Positions 10,740-20,054 of a DNA stretch of 64,000 nt are shown in pieces (within the stretch, counting starts at the first letter, position 1; each line of letters starts with the position of its first letter). Both the position numbers and the translations under genes were made by a program. The notes under the pieces are model-generated. The model saw only the letters and a program-made list of their open reading frames with translations, was not told where the DNA came from and searched no databases. Origin of the DNA: Arthrobacter sp. fls2-241-R2A-200 (GTDB lineage Bacteria; Actinomycetota; Actinomycetes; Actinomycetales; Micrococcaceae); assembly GCF_030209745.1 (NCBI RefSeq), contig NZ_JARVRJ010000012.1, positions 36,466-100,465 on the forward strand, written 5' to 3'.

Positions 10740-11957
10740 ATGTCAGGAAACAGAGCAGTCGCCTACAAGGAACCCGGTGTCGTCGAAATCATCGATACCG
10801 AATACCCCACGTTTGAGCTTAAGGACGGGCCCGGAGTCAACCCGGCCAACGTCGGCAGGAAGGTGCCCCACGGCGCCATCTTGCGCACTGTAACCACCAA
10901 CATCTGTGGTTCGGACCAGCACATGGTCCGGGGACGCACTACCGCACCCAAGGACCTGGTGCTCGGCCACGAAATCACAGGGGAAGTGATCGAGGTAGGG
11001 CCCGACGTCGAATTCATCAAGGTGGGAGACATCGTCTCCGTTCCGTTCAATATCTCCTGTGGCCGCTGCCGGAACTGCAAAGAGCAAAAAACCGGAATCT
11101 GCCTCAACGTCAACCCGGACCGTCCAGGCAGCGCTTACGGCTACGTGGACATGGGAGGCTGGGTGGGCGGACAAGCCGAGTACGTCCTGGTCCCCTACGC
11201 GGACTGGAACCTGCTGCGCTTCCCGGACCGGGACCAGGCCTTGGAAAAAATCATGGACCTGACCATGCTCTCTGACATCTTCCCGACCGGCTTCCACGGC
11301 GCAGTCACGGCCGGAGTCGGCGTGGGGTCCACCGTGTACGTTGCAGGGGCCGGACCCGTTGGCATCGCCGCTGCCGTCGGCGCCCAACTGCTGGGTGCCG
11401 CCGTCGTGATTGTTGGCGACATGAACGAAGACCGCCTGGCCCAAGCCCGCTCCTTTGGTTGCGAGACCGTCAACGTGTCCAAGGGCGATCCCAAAGACCA
11501 GATCGAACAACTCCTTGGAGTGCCTGAAGTGGACTGCGGCGTTGATGCTGTGGGCTTTGAAGCACGCGGACACGGCAAGGATGCCTCCCACGAAGCGCCG
11601 GCCACCGTGCTGAACTCCCTCATGGACATCACCGCCGCCGGCGGCTCCTTGGGCATCCCCGGCCTGTACGTCACGGGCGACCCGGGCGGAATCGACGAGG
11701 CCGCCAAGCATGGCTCCCTCTCCCTCTCGCTGGGTACGGGGTGGGCGAAGTCGCTGTCGTTTACCACCGGACAATGCCCCGTCATGAAGTACAACCGCCA
11801 GCTGATGATGGCGATCCTCCATGACAAGGTCCAGATCGCCAAGGCCGTCAATGCCAAGGCCATCCCGCTCGAAGACGCTCCTCGGGGCTACGCAGAGTTC
11901 GACGCCGGAGCGGCAACAAAGTTCGTGCTGAACCCCAACGGTTACGTCAAGGCTTAG
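10740..11957 (+). CDS. fdhA: Glutathione-independent formaldehyde dehydrogenase
   Basis: This is a zinc-dependent medium-chain dehydrogenase of 405 residues, the length of Pseudomonas putida FdhA. Catalytic zinc ligands are visible in NICGSDQHMVRG and GHEITGEV. The structural-zinc cysteines lie in SCGRCRNCKEQKTGICL, and the NAD Rossmann motif is GAGPVGIAAAVGAQLLGA. The long insertion VNPDRPGSAYGYVDMGGW separates this group from ordinary alcohol dehydrogenases. AAGGAG is four bases before the ATG. Known FdhA carries NAD(H) tightly and converts formaldehyde to formate without glutathione. It would remove formaldehyde escaping from dimethylglycine or sarcosine oxidation. It closes the co-directional run. 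Confidence 0.93.
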   Translation: MSGNRAVAYKEPGVVEIIDTEYPTFELKDGPGVNPANVGRKVPHGAILRTVTTNICGSDQHMVRGRTTAPKDLVLGHEITGEVIEVGPDVEFIKVGDIVSVPFNISCGRCRNCKEQKTGICLNVNPDRPGSAYGYVDMGGWVGGQAEYVLVPYADWNLLRFPDRDQALEKIMDLTMLSDIFPTGFHGAVTAGVGVGSTVYVAGAGPVGIAAAVGAQLLGAAVVIVGDMNEDRLAQARSFGCETVNVSKGDPKDQIEQLLGVPEVDCGVDAVGFEARGHGKDASHEAPATVLNSLMDITAAGGSLGIPGLYVTGDPGGIDEAAKHGSLSLSLGTGWAKSLSFTTGQCPVMKYNRQLMMAILHDKVQIAKAVNAKAIPLEDAPRGYAEFDAGAATKFVLNPNGYVKA

Positions 11958-11966
11958 CGCGCAACA

Positions 11967-12025
11967 GCGGATACCGGGCCGGCACGGCAAGCACGACGGG
12001 AAGGCCCTGTCGGGCCGGTATCCGC
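11967..12025 (+). terminator. Long hairpin ending the one-carbon operon
   Basis: GCGGATACCGG (11967-11977) pairs perfectly with CCGGTATCCGC (12015-12025). The 37-base loop contains a further GGGCCGGC/GCCC-rich segment. It lies nine bases after the formaldehyde dehydrogenase stop. A T-run is absent, so termination efficiency is uncertain. Confidence 0.5.
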
Positions 12026-12216
12026 ACTTCCCAGCTCCACCACACCAATGAAGTGGGGCATCATGCCCCTTCGTTTGCCGTTGTGACAACTTATTGAGCC
12101 GGTGGTCAAGTGTGAAAGGGTCCGTGGAGAACTCGGTCTAGGATGAGGAAAAGACGAGGGAGCAGGTGGGCGTCGCTTTTAGCCGGGTGCCCACCAGGAC
12201 AACGACACGAGGCATC

Positions 12217-13029
12217 ATGGCCGCACGCAACAACCCGGACATCGACAACGACGCCGACGCCGACGCCCACGGTGGTGGCGTCCAGTCAGTGGACCGCGCC
12301 CTCCAAATCCTGGAAATCCTGGCCCGGGAGGGCGACGCCGGCGTCAGTGAGATCGCCGAGGAAATGGGCGTGCACAAGTCCACTGCGTCAAGACTGGTTG
12401 GCTCCCTGGTAAACCGGGATCTGGTCCGGCAGAACAGCGAAAGAGGCAAGTACCAACTGGGCTTCGGAATCCTGCGCTTGGCATCGTCCATCCCCGGCCG
12501 GCTCAGTGTGGTTCACGAGGCGCGGGCCGTCTTGGAAGCCCTGGCGGCCGAGTACAAAGAGACTGTCAACCTTGCTGTGCTGCGGTCCAACTACGCCGTG
12601 AACGTGGACCAGGCCATGGGACCCTCCACCCTTGCCACGTACGACTGGGTGGGCAGTTTAACCCCCCTGCATGCCACCTCCAGCGGCAAGGTGCTGCTGG
12701 CTGCCTTGACGACCGATGAAAGAAGCCAGGTCTTCAAAGCTGTGGGTCTGCCTGCCCGGACACCCCGTACCGTAACCAATCGGGGGGAACTGGAAAAGGA
12801 GTTGCTGGAGGTTGCCAAGAACGGTTTTGCGATAGTTCATGGCGAGTTTGAAATTGGTCTCACGGCCGTCGCAGCTCCCATCTTCAACCACGCCGGGACG
12901 GTTATCGCGGCAATAAGCATTTCCGGTCCAGCCTTTCGCTTCGTGCCTGAAGACCATCCGGGGCTCATAGACGGCCTCCGGGAGGCCGGGCTGACCATTA
13001 GCGCCAAGATGGGCTACCGCCCCAGGTAG
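12217..13029 (+). CDS. IclR-family transcriptional regulator
   Basis: The 270-residue product has an N-terminal winged helix (about residues 20-85) with QSVDRALQILEILAREG and HKSTASRLVGSLVNRDLV. The IclR effector domain follows, including the signature region HATSSGKVLLAAL and FEIGLTAVAAPIFN. The ATG at 12217 follows GAGG closely; an in-frame GTG at 12166 behind GAGGGAG would add 17 atypical residues and cannot be excluded. It lies downstream of the one-carbon run and immediately upstream of the MHS transporter, whose leader holds two palindromes. A role as a regulator responding to a methylated amine or its product is inference. Confidence 0.9.
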   Translation: MAARNNPDIDNDADADAHGGGVQSVDRALQILEILAREGDAGVSEIAEEMGVHKSTASRLVGSLVNRDLVRQNSERGKYQLGFGILRLASSIPGRLSVVHEARAVLEALAAEYKETVNLAVLRSNYAVNVDQAMGPSTLATYDWVGSLTPLHATSSGKVLLAALTTDERSQVFKAVGLPARTPRTVTNRGELEKELLEVAKNGFAIVHGEFEIGLTAVAAPIFNHAGTVIAAISISGPAFRFVPEDHPGLIDGLREAGLTISAKMGYRPR

Positions 13030-13073
13030 CGGCCCCAGGTAGCAACTGCCGTCACGTAACGAGCAAGAAAACC

Positions 13074-13134
13074 TTGACAATCCAATGTGGTCCAGCGCAC
13101 TCTGTTGCATAGAGTGCAGTGCGTTGATCACTGC
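13074..13134 (+). promoter_or_regulatory. Tandem palindromes upstream of the MHS transporter
   Basis: GCACTCT-GTTGCAT-AGAGTGC (13097-13117) and GCAGTG-CGTTGAT-CACTGC (13116-13134) are two perfect inverted repeats. Each has a 7-base spacer, and their centres are 18 bp apart. TTGACA at 13074-13079 is a consensus -35 element just upstream, but I see no well-spaced -10. The layout fits cooperative binding of a dimeric regulator, most likely the adjacent IclR protein (inference). Confidence 0.5.
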
Positions 13135-13224
13135 GGAACAGCGGCTGTGTGGGCTATTGCCTATCCCGCTGCAGCGTCCCCCCGGCAAAATAGAGGCCAC
13201 CAAACCTACCCCGAGAGGGCCACA

Positions 13225-14727
13225 ATGTCTACGCACAGAAGCCTGACCAGCTCCCCGGCAGGCGAAAGCAGTGCCTTAGCAAGGTCCGCCGCTCCCAAGC
13301 ATGCGGACAAACCAAACCCACTGCGTCGTCTCCTCAAAGTTTCCGACATCAACATCGTCAACCGGCCGATGCTCAAGAAAGCCCTCGGGGGGACGATCGT
13401 GGGCAACACCATGGAATGGTACGACGTCGGGGTGTTCGGCTACCTGATCACCACCATGGGCCCGGTCTTCCTTCCGGAAGCTGACAAGTCGGTGCAGACG
13501 CTCTTCCTGCTGGGCACGTTTGCTGCAACCTTCGTTGCCCGGCCGCTGGGTGGCGTCGTCTTCGGTTGGCTCGGCGATAAGGTGGGCCGCCAGAAGGTTC
13601 TCGCAGCAACACTGATGCTGATGGCGGCTAGTACTTTCGTCGTCGGGCTCCTGCCGGGGTACGCCCAAATTGGTATATGGTCGGCGGCACTTCTTGTGGT
13701 GCTGAAGCTCATCCAAGGCTTTTCCACCGGCGGTGAATACGCAGGTGCTACCACCTTCGTTTGCGAATACGCACCGGATAAGCGGCGTGGCTTCTTCGCG
13801 AGCTTCCTGGATATGGGCTCGTACCTCGGCTTCGCGCTGGGAGCAGCGGTAGTGTCCGTGCTCCAACTGACCCTGGGGCAGGGAGCCATGGAGGAATGGG
13901 GCTGGCGTTTGCCCTTCCTGATCGCTGGACCGCTCGGGGCGATTGCTGTCTACTTCCGGAACAAAATCGAGGAGTCGCCGCAGTTCCAGGCAACCCTGGA
14001 TGCCCAAGCAGCCGTAACCGCCGACGCAAGTGCCACGGACAACGCCGTCGCCAAGGGCCCCTTGGCGACTCTCAAGGCCTACTGGCGCCATATCGTCCTG
14101 GCTATGATCCTTGCCGCTGCGGCCAACACGGTGGGTTATGCCCTGACGTCCTACATGCCGACGTATCTGACCGATTCCAAAGGCTATGATGCCGTCCACG
14201 GAACCCTGCTGACCATTCCGGTGCTTGTGGTGATGTCGCTCTGCATTCCCTTGACGGGCAAGCTGTCCGACCGTATCGGCCGCAGGCCGGTCCTCTGGAT
14301 CGGTGCCGGCAGTACCATCCTCTTCGCCGTCCCGGCATTCCTCTTGATTGGTCTGGGGGACATCTGGTCTACCTTGGGTGGCCTGGCACTGGTCGCCTTC
14401 CCCGTGACCTTTTACGTGGCCAACCTCGCTTCGGCGCTCCCTGCGCTCTTCCCCACCGCGGGCCGCTACAGCTGCATGGGTATTGCCTATAACTTCTCCG
14501 TGGCGATCTTCGGCGGGACAACACCCTTCATTGTGCAGGGACTCATCAATGCAACCCGCGATGATATGGCACCGGCCTATTATTTGATCGGCACCTCGGT
14601 GATAGGCGCAATCGCCATCTACTTCCTGCCTGAGTCTGCTCGCCGCGCGCTCCCTGGCTCCATGCCAAGCGTGGACACCATTGATGAGGCACGGGAGCTG
14701 GTGGCCGCCCAGAAAGAGACGCTCTGA
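13225..14727 (+). CDS. MFS transporter of the metabolite:H+ symporter (ProP-like) family
   Basis: A 500-residue polytopic protein with about 12 membrane segments. The opening GTIVGNTMEWYDVGVFGY, the loop GWLGDKVGRQKVL between helices 2 and 3, and LKLIQGFSTGGEYAGATTFVCEYAPDKRRG are hallmarks of the MHS family of proline/betaine, citrate and ketoglutarate symporters. The start is the ATG at 13225 after AGAGGG. About 45 polar residues precede the first helix. With a glycine-betaine-type catabolic operon just upstream, betaine, dimethylglycine or a related solute is the most economical substrate. That is inference, because family members differ widely in substrate. Confidence 0.9.
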   Translation: MSTHRSLTSSPAGESSALARSAAPKHADKPNPLRRLLKVSDINIVNRPMLKKALGGTIVGNTMEWYDVGVFGYLITTMGPVFLPEADKSVQTLFLLGTFAATFVARPLGGVVFGWLGDKVGRQKVLAATLMLMAASTFVVGLLPGYAQIGIWSAALLVVLKLIQGFSTGGEYAGATTFVCEYAPDKRRGFFASFLDMGSYLGFALGAAVVSVLQLTLGQGAMEEWGWRLPFLIAGPLGAIAVYFRNKIEESPQFQATLDAQAAVTADASATDNAVAKGPLATLKAYWRHIVLAMILAAAANTVGYALTSYMPTYLTDSKGYDAVHGTLLTIPVLVVMSLCIPLTGKLSDRIGRRPVLWIGAGSTILFAVPAFLLIGLGDIWSTLGGLALVAFPVTFYVANLASALPALFPTAGRYSCMGIAYNFSVAIFGGTTPFIVQGLINATRDDMAPAYYLIGTSVIGAIAIYFLPESARRALPGSMPSVDTIDEARELVAAQKETL

Positions 14728-14838
14728 CCACATCGGCTGGTGCATCGAGGGGCTGGGAATGAGTGTTCACCCACAGTTAACGAAGCGCTGTGGCGCCCGT
14801 CCTAGTTCAGCGTCGGAGGTGTCTGTTCTACTTGAAAC

Positions 14839-15696
14839 ATGACTATTCTGACTGATATTGCAGTTGCTGGCATCGAGGACCAGCCGAACAACGACAACAA
14901 CACCAACAACGCACTCATGATCGCACTGGACGTGGACGGCACTTTGGTCGACCACGACGGGCACATGTCACCGGAGGTCCGCTCCGCCGCCCAAGCCGTG
15001 GTTGCCAGCGGGCACGACGTCATGATCGCCACAGGCCGCTCACTCAACGCGACCCTGCCGATCATTGAACAAATCGGACTCGAACGCGGTTACGCAGTGT
15101 GCTGCAACGGCGGCGTGACACTCCGCCTCGATCCGGCGCTGGAGGCCGGATACCAGATCATCCATAAAGCCACGTTTGACCCAGCACCCGCTTTGAAGGC
15201 TTTGCGGGAGCGGCTGCCCAACGCCAAGTATGCGCTGGAGGACGAAGACGGAGTTTTCCTCTCCACCGAACGTTTCCAGGACGCAAGTTTCGGCGTGGAG
15301 TCCATCGGCGTCGACTTCCAGACCATGCTGGACTCCACTGCAGTCCGCGTGGTGGTGTTCAGCAGCGACAACACTTCGGACGAATTTAATGAAGCCATCC
15401 GGCACATCGGGCTGTCCGGCGTGACCTACTCCGTGGGTTGGACGGCGTGGCTGGACATCGCAGCCGAGGGCGTCACCAAAGCCAGCGCTTTGGAGGCCTT
15501 GCGCCGGAAGCTCGGGACAGATCCGGCCAACACGGTTGCCGTGGGCGATGGCCGGAACGACATCGAGATGCTCACGTGGGCGGCCCGTGGTGTCGCCATG
15601 GGCCAAGCCGCAGATGAAGTCATCGCCGCTGCGGACGAGGTCACCGCGTCAGTGCTCGACGACGGCGCCGCCTTGGTTTTGCGCGGCCTCCTGTAA
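14839..15696 (+). CDS. HAD-superfamily phosphatase (Cof type)
   Basis: The 285-residue protein has HAD motif I ALDVDGTLVDHDG, motif II IATGRS, a type IIB cap domain, the conserved Lys in GVTKASALEALRRKLG and motif IV VAVGDGRNDIEMLTWAARGVAM. Cof-type enzymes hydrolyse small phosphorylated sugars or cofactors. The exact substrate cannot be told. The 26 residues before motif I (Asp/Asn rich) are unusual. An internal Met at 14917 could be the true start, because the ATG at 14839 lacks a clear ribosome site. It is convergent with serS. Confidence 0.85.
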   Translation: MTILTDIAVAGIEDQPNNDNNTNNALMIALDVDGTLVDHDGHMSPEVRSAAQAVVASGHDVMIATGRSLNATLPIIEQIGLERGYAVCCNGGVTLRLDPALEAGYQIIHKATFDPAPALKALRERLPNAKYALEDEDGVFLSTERFQDASFGVESIGVDFQTMLDSTAVRVVVFSSDNTSDEFNEAIRHIGLSGVTYSVGWTAWLDIAAEGVTKASALEALRRKLGTDPANTVAVGDGRNDIEMLTWAARGVAMGQAADEVIAAADEVTASVLDDGAALVLRGLL

Positions 15697-15759
15697 CTGC
15701 CGCTCGCCCCAGCGGGACCAGCCACTCCCTCCAGCCCCCGCGGGACCAGCCAGCCCCAG

Positions 15760-17040
15760 CTAAAGGACGGGCAGGACCTCAAGGCCGCCGAGGTACTTCT
15801 GGAGCGCCTTGGGGACGTTGACCGAACCATCAGGGTTCTGGTGGTGCTCGAGGATAGCCACGATCCAACGAGTAGTGGCCAAGGTGCCGTTGAGCGTAGC
15901 CACCGCCCGGGTTCCCTTGGCAACACCTTCATCATTGATCACGCGTTCGCGGATGTTAAGGCGGCGTGCCTGGAAGGTAGTGCAGTTGGATGTCGAGGTG
16001 AGCTCGCGGTAGGCGTTCTGCGTGGGGACCCAGGCTTCGCAGTCGAACTTCCGGGCCGCGGACATTCCCAGGTCGCCTGCGGCGGTATCGATGACGCGGT
16101 AAGGCAGCTCGCACTTGGCCAGCATTTCCTCTTCCCAAGCCAGCAGGCGCTCGTGTTCGGCGGCGGCTTCCTCAACGGTGGTGTAGATGAACATTTCCAC
16201 CTTGTTGAACTGGTGTACCCGGATGATTCCACGGGTGTCCTTGCCGTGTGAACCGGCCTCGCGGCGGTAGCAGGAGCTTTGGCCCGCATAGCGGATTGGT
16301 CCGGCGGAAAGGTCCAGGATCTCGTCGGCGTGGTAACCCGCGAGGGCCACCTCCGAGGTTCCCACAAGGTAAAGGTCGTCCTCAGCGAGACGGTAGATCT
16401 CGGCGTCGTGCTTTACATCGAAACCGGTACCCTGCATGGTCTCGGGGCGCACCAAAGTGGGGGTGATCATCGGCACGAAGCCTGCCTCGATGGCCTGGTC
16501 CATGGCCATTTGCAGCAGCGCCATTTCCAGCCGCGCACCGACGCCGCGCAGGAAGTAGAAGCGCGAGCCGGAAACCTTGGCGCCCCGTTCCATGTCGATG
16601 GCACCGATGAGTTCACCGATCTCCAGGTGGTCCTTGGGCTCGAAATCCGTGAATTCGCGAGGGCTACCGACCGTCTTAACCACTACGTAGTCATCCTCGC
16701 CGCCCTCAGGCACCCCATCCACGATGAGGTTGGGGACAACGCGCAGGAGTTCGTCCTGCTTGGCCTGCGCGGCATCGGCCTCCACTGAGGCTGCCTTCAC
16801 GGAGTTGGCCAGTTCCTTGACCTCAGCCAGCAGGGCCTGCTTCTCCTCGCCCTTGGCCTTCGCGACCTTCTTGCCATAGACGTTTTGCTCGGCGCGGAGG
16901 CTTTCGTAGCGGATCAAGGCCGCCCGGCGATCGGAGTCGGCAGAGATGATCGCGTCCACCACGGACTCGTCGGCGCCGCGGGCACGCTGGCTGGCACGGA
17001 ACTTGTCCGGGTTTTCGCTGAGGTCTTTTACGTCGATCAC
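15760..17040 (-). CDS. serS: Seryl-tRNA synthetase
   Basis: SerRS charges tRNA-Ser (and tRNA-Sec). From the GTG at 17040 it has 426 residues, beginning [21 protein letters not shown] as in related actinobacteria. A long antiparallel coiled coil spans about residues 30-105. Class II motifs follow: motif 1 with [13 protein letters not shown], motif 2 with [26 protein letters not shown] and motif 3 with [23 protein letters not shown]. An upstream in-frame GTG at 17061 has GGAG eight bases before it and could be used instead. An essential single-copy gene, convergent with the HAD gene. Confidence 0.97.
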   Translation of the reverse strand: MIDVKDLSENPDKFRASQRARGADESVVDAIISADSDRRAALIRYESLRAEQNVYGKKVAKAKGEEKQALLAEVKELANSVKAASVEADAAQAKQDELLRVVPNLIVDGVPEGGEDDYVVVKTVGSPREFTDFEPKDHLEIGELIGAIDMERGAKVSGSRFYFLRGVGARLEMALLQMAMDQAIEAGFVPMITPTLVRPETMQGTGFDVKHDAEIYRLAEDDLYLVGTSEVALAGYHADEILDLSAGPIRYAGQSSCYRREAGSHGKDTRGIIRVHQFNKVEMFIYTTVEEAAAEHERLLAWEEEMLAKCELPYRVIDTAAGDLGMSAARKFDCEAWVPTQNAYRELTSTSNCTTFQARRLNIRERVINDEGVAKGTRAVATLNGTLATTRWIVAILEHHQNPDGSVNVPKALQKYLGGLEVLPVL

Positions 17041-17159
17041 CAGATAAGAGTATCGAATCACTCGTGCATCTCCGGCCCATTACCTTAACCGGTCGCCAGC
17101 CCTCCACCCCGCCTGCCCCGGCAAAAGGCAAGCGTGCAGGGCGATAGTGTTGAAGCACC

Positions 17160-18221
17160 ATGAGCGACTGGATCCTGTACGTGATTCTCGCTGGGGGCGT
17201 GGCCTTTGCCGTCTCCAGTTGGTGGGGCGTGCGCCGATTGCGGGCCCGCCATGTCAGGAGCGCCGTACGGGAGGACTCCCACAAGCCCAACCCTGGAGGC
17301 CAACGGGTGGCCGTGATCCTGAACCCGGTCAAGAACAACGCCCACGTTGCCCGGCACTCGATTACCGAGGCATGCGACTTGGCTGGCTGGGACCCACCCC
17401 GCTTTTTCGAAACCACCCGTGAGGACCCCGGCTACGGACAGTCCCGCCAGGCACTGGCCTACGGGGCCGACGTCGTCGTGGCCTGCGGTGGCGACGGAAC
17501 AGTCCGCGTAGTGGCCGAGTCGCTGGCGCATAAGAACGTGGCCATGGGCTTGGTGCCGGTAGGCACCGGAAACTTGTTGGCCCGCAACCTTGACCTGGAT
17601 GTCACCGATCTTTCAGGCTGCATCCAAACCGCTTTGTTCGGGCATCAACGGTTCATCGACACCGCGACCATGGGTATCAGCAACAACATCACCGGCAAAT
17701 CCTCCAGCCACACCTTCTTGGTCATCGCGGGGATGGGCTTGGACGCCGAGGTGCTGGGCGACACCAAGGAGGACCTCAAAAAGTCCGTGGGCTGGCTGGC
17801 CTACACCGAGGCCGGTGTCCGCCACCTCCCCGGCCGGCGCAAGCGGGTCACCATCACCATGGATGACGAAACTGAGCAGCCACGGAAGATCCGCAGCGTT
17901 TTGTTTGCCAATTGCGGACTGATCCCGGGCGGGATCGACTTCATCCCCCAGGCAATGATCGACGACGGCATGCTGGACATCGTGGTCATGAGCCCGCGCA
18001 GCGCGTTCGGATGGCTCGCCATGTACGTCAAGATTCTGTTCAAGCACAACGCAAACCTGCCCATGATGAGCTTCTACCGTTCCGGCAAAGTCACCATCCG
18101 CAGCCAGGAACCCATGGCCACCCAGCTCGACGGCGATCCCTCGGGCGAGGCCACGGAGGTCACCGTTCAGGTAGAACCAGGGTCACTGCTGGTGCGCGTG
18201 CCGAGGACCGCGACCACCTAG
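17160..18221 (+). CDS. Diacylglycerol/lipid kinase family protein
   Basis: The 353 residues start with one membrane-anchoring helix (about 4-24), followed by the DAGK catalytic domain with VAVILNPVKNNAHVAR, the ATP-binding VVACGGDGTVRVVAE and PVGTGNLLARNLDL. The C-terminal beta-sandwich carries GIDFIPQAMIDDGMLDIVVM and PMATQLDGDPSG. Family members phosphorylate diacylglycerol, sphingosine-like lipids or related substrates at the membrane. The start ATG immediately follows the divergent serS promoter region. The precise lipid substrate is unknown. Confidence 0.9.
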   Translation: MSDWILYVILAGGVAFAVSSWWGVRRLRARHVRSAVREDSHKPNPGGQRVAVILNPVKNNAHVARHSITEACDLAGWDPPRFFETTREDPGYGQSRQALAYGADVVVACGGDGTVRVVAESLAHKNVAMGLVPVGTGNLLARNLDLDVTDLSGCIQTALFGHQRFIDTATMGISNNITGKSSSHTFLVIAGMGLDAEVLGDTKEDLKKSVGWLAYTEAGVRHLPGRRKRVTITMDDETEQPRKIRSVLFANCGLIPGGIDFIPQAMIDDGMLDIVVMSPRSAFGWLAMYVKILFKHNANLPMMSFYRSGKVTIRSQEPMATQLDGDPSGEATEVTVQVEPGSLLVRVPRTATT

Positions 18222-18249
18222 CCGCGGTCCCCCTAACGAAAGCCGTGTG

Positions 18250-18483
18250 TCAGATGGCGCCGACGTCCGGCTGTGCCGCGTTTCCGTCGGCTTGTTCCGC
18301 CGCTGCCTTGGCCGCCGCGCGGGCCTCGGACTGTTCCTTGATCATGGCCTGCTCTTCTTCGAAACGCAGGCGGTCCGCCCGGTCCGCCTCGTCCCCGTCC
18401 CAGTCGTCCGCGTTGCTGTCAATGGAGGGCTTGGGGTTGACGATCATGCCTTGGCCGTCTTTGTCGTCGCTGTGTACAGACAT
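18250..18483 (-). CDS. Small acidic hypothetical protein
   Basis: The 77-residue product starts MSVHSDDKDGQGMIVNPKP. AAGGAG lies five bases upstream of the ATG at 18483, a strong ribosome site. It is rich in Asp, Glu and Ala, with a predicted helix over EEEQAMIKEQSEARAAAKAAAEQA. There is no membrane segment, signal peptide or cysteine. It is convergent with the lipid kinase and precedes no obvious partner. I do not recognise a named family. Confidence 0.7.
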   Translation of the reverse strand: MSVHSDDKDGQGMIVNPKPSIDSNADDWDGDEADRADRLRFEEEQAMIKEQSEARAAAKAAAEQADGNAAQPDVGAI

Positions 18484-18597
18484 GACCGCTCCTTTCATCG
18501 AAATTCATCCATCGTTTATGGATCAAGCAAGCATACGCACACTTGTACCCCCGCGAAAGAGCTTCAAACTCCCGTTGTGGACAACGTTTTGGAGTCG

Positions 18598-19530
18598 CTA
18601 TTCACCCTGCAGAATCGCCTCGACCCACGCCTGTGCTGAAGCAAAAGCAGCGTCGGAAGTGTGCGGGGCAACCTCCGTGATGTCCTTGTCCACCCGGGGG
18701 TAGGAGCCCAGGAAGCGGGTTGCCGGGCTGATTCTGTGGAGGGCGGCCAAGGCATCGCCCACACGCGCGTCCGCTGCGTGGCCGTCCGCGTCGATGCTGA
18801 AGAAATAGTGCCCAAGGTACTGTCCCGTGGGGCGCGATTCGATGCGGCTCAAGTTCACTCCCCGCGAGGCGAACTGGTCCAGGATGTCCATGAGGGCACC
18901 AGGGCGGTCCTGCGGCAGAGGAACCACCACGGTTGTCTTGTCCGCTCCGGTTCGTTCCGGAAGGACGCCGGGGCGGCCAACCAGGATAAACCGGGTGACG
19001 GCGTCGAAATTGTCACCAATGTTCTCCGCGAGGACCGTCAGCCCTGGCTGTTCAGCGGCGACCAGCGGGGCACAGATGGCCGCGTCATAGTGCGCGTCGG
19101 CGGCAAGCAGGCCCATCGCGGCCGCCGCCGTCGAGGACCCCGGGACGTAATCCACGTCCGGAAGGTGCGCATCCAGCCATCGCCTGCACTGCGCCCACGC
19201 GTGGCCGTGCGTGGAGATGCGTTTGACGTCGGAAACTTCGACGCCGGGCCTTGCCACCAGCACGAACGTGATGGGAACCAATGCCTCGCGAATAATCCGG
19301 AGTTCCGCGCCCGTGGCAATCGCGTCCAACGTGGCCGTCACACCGCCCTCAACAGAGTTTTCGATGGGAACCATGGCGGCATCCGCCTGGCCCGACCGCA
19401 CCAGGTCCAGCGCCGCATTGACGTTGGTGCAGGGAATCCTGGTCGCCTCAACGGCACCCGGCACCTGGAGGAGGGCCGCCTCCGTGAAGGTCCCTTCCGG
19501 GCCTAGGAAAGCGTAGGTGGCTGGCGACAT
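18598..19530 (-). CDS. pheA: Prephenate dehydratase
   Basis: PheA converts prephenate to phenylpyruvate in phenylalanine synthesis. The 310-residue monofunctional enzyme opens with TYAFLGPEGTFTEAAL. It has VPIENSVEGGV, STHGHAWAQCRRWL and the catalytic TRF in NFDAVTRFILVG. A regulatory ACT domain (about residues 200-280) with RPGALMDILDQFASRGVNLSRIESRP follows, which binds phenylalanine for feedback inhibition. AAGGAA precedes the ATG. The rhodanese gene lies immediately upstream on the opposite face of a short gap, in the same orientation after its own stop. Confidence 0.96.
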   Translation of the reverse strand: MSPATYAFLGPEGTFTEAALLQVPGAVEATRIPCTNVNAALDLVRSGQADAAMVPIENSVEGGVTATLDAIATGAELRIIREALVPITFVLVARPGVEVSDVKRISTHGHAWAQCRRWLDAHLPDVDYVPGSSTAAAAMGLLAADAHYDAAICAPLVAAEQPGLTVLAENIGDNFDAVTRFILVGRPGVLPERTGADKTTVVVPLPQDRPGALMDILDQFASRGVNLSRIESRPTGQYLGHYFFSIDADGHAADARVGDALAALHRISPATRFLGSYPRVDKDITEVAPHTSDAAFASAQAWVEAILQGE

Positions 19531-19570
19531 TCAATATTCCTTATGGGTTATATACCTGGAATGGCGTGAG

Positions 19571-19897
19571 CTAGAGGACCACGGGCTTGAGGCCGTTATC
19601 CGAGACCATCGGCTTCCCTGCCTCGAACCACATATCCATGCCACCGGCGACGTTGACGGCCGAGTAGCCCAGCCCCACTAGCCACTGCACAGCGCGGAAG
19701 GAGCGGCCACCGGTGCGGCAAATCACGAAGAGATCGTCATCCGGATCCAACTCGTCCAAGCGCGCGGGCAGCTGGTCCAAGGGAATGTGGCGGGCGCCCT
19801 TGGCGTGACCTGCCACCCATTCGTAGTCCTCCCGGACGTCCAGGATGCTCGCCTCGGCAGGAATGCCGCCGACAGGCACCGTTTCAAAGTCGCTCAC
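19571..19897 (-). CDS. Rhodanese-like domain protein
   Basis: A single rhodanese domain of about 108 residues. The active-site loop VICRTGGRSFRA contains the catalytic Cys of the CxxGxRS type, and ILDVREDYEWVAGHAKGARHIP is the conserved N-terminal motif. The start is placed at GTG 19897 because AAGGG lies six bases upstream. An ATG two codons earlier directly abuts that site. Single-domain rhodaneses carry sulfane sulfur; the physiological partner is unknown. It may be co-transcribed with pheA 40 bases downstream. Confidence 0.9.
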   Translation of the reverse strand: MSDFETVPVGGIPAEASILDVREDYEWVAGHAKGARHIPLDQLPARLDELDPDDDLFVICRTGGRSFRAVQWLVGLGYSAVNVAGGMDMWFEAGKPMVSDNGLKPVVL

Positions 19898-19993
19898 AGT
19901 CATCCCTTCCCGTTGAATCAGGTCAGCATCCAGCCTACTGCTTGGGTGACCCGGCCCTGATAGCGCTCCCCGCATTTGCTTCGCTGGTCCAGG

Positions 19994-20021
19994 ACGCCAA
20001 GACTTGGAACGCCAAGACTTG
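19994..20021 (+). repeat. Two direct 13-bp repeats upstream of the amidase
   Basis: ACGCCAAGACTTG occurs at 19994-20006 and again at 20009-20021, a 15-bp period, 34 bases before the amidase ATG. It could be a regulator site or a chance local duplication. Confidence 0.5.
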
Positions 20022-20054
20022 CACCCAAGCTCACGAACCCCTTTAGGAGTACCC

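Noticed and set aside
15697..15759. Two GCGGGACCAGCCA-like copies between the HAD gene and serS
   Set aside because: Short, imperfectly placed and in a small convergent gap; no hairpin or regulator context makes it meaningful.
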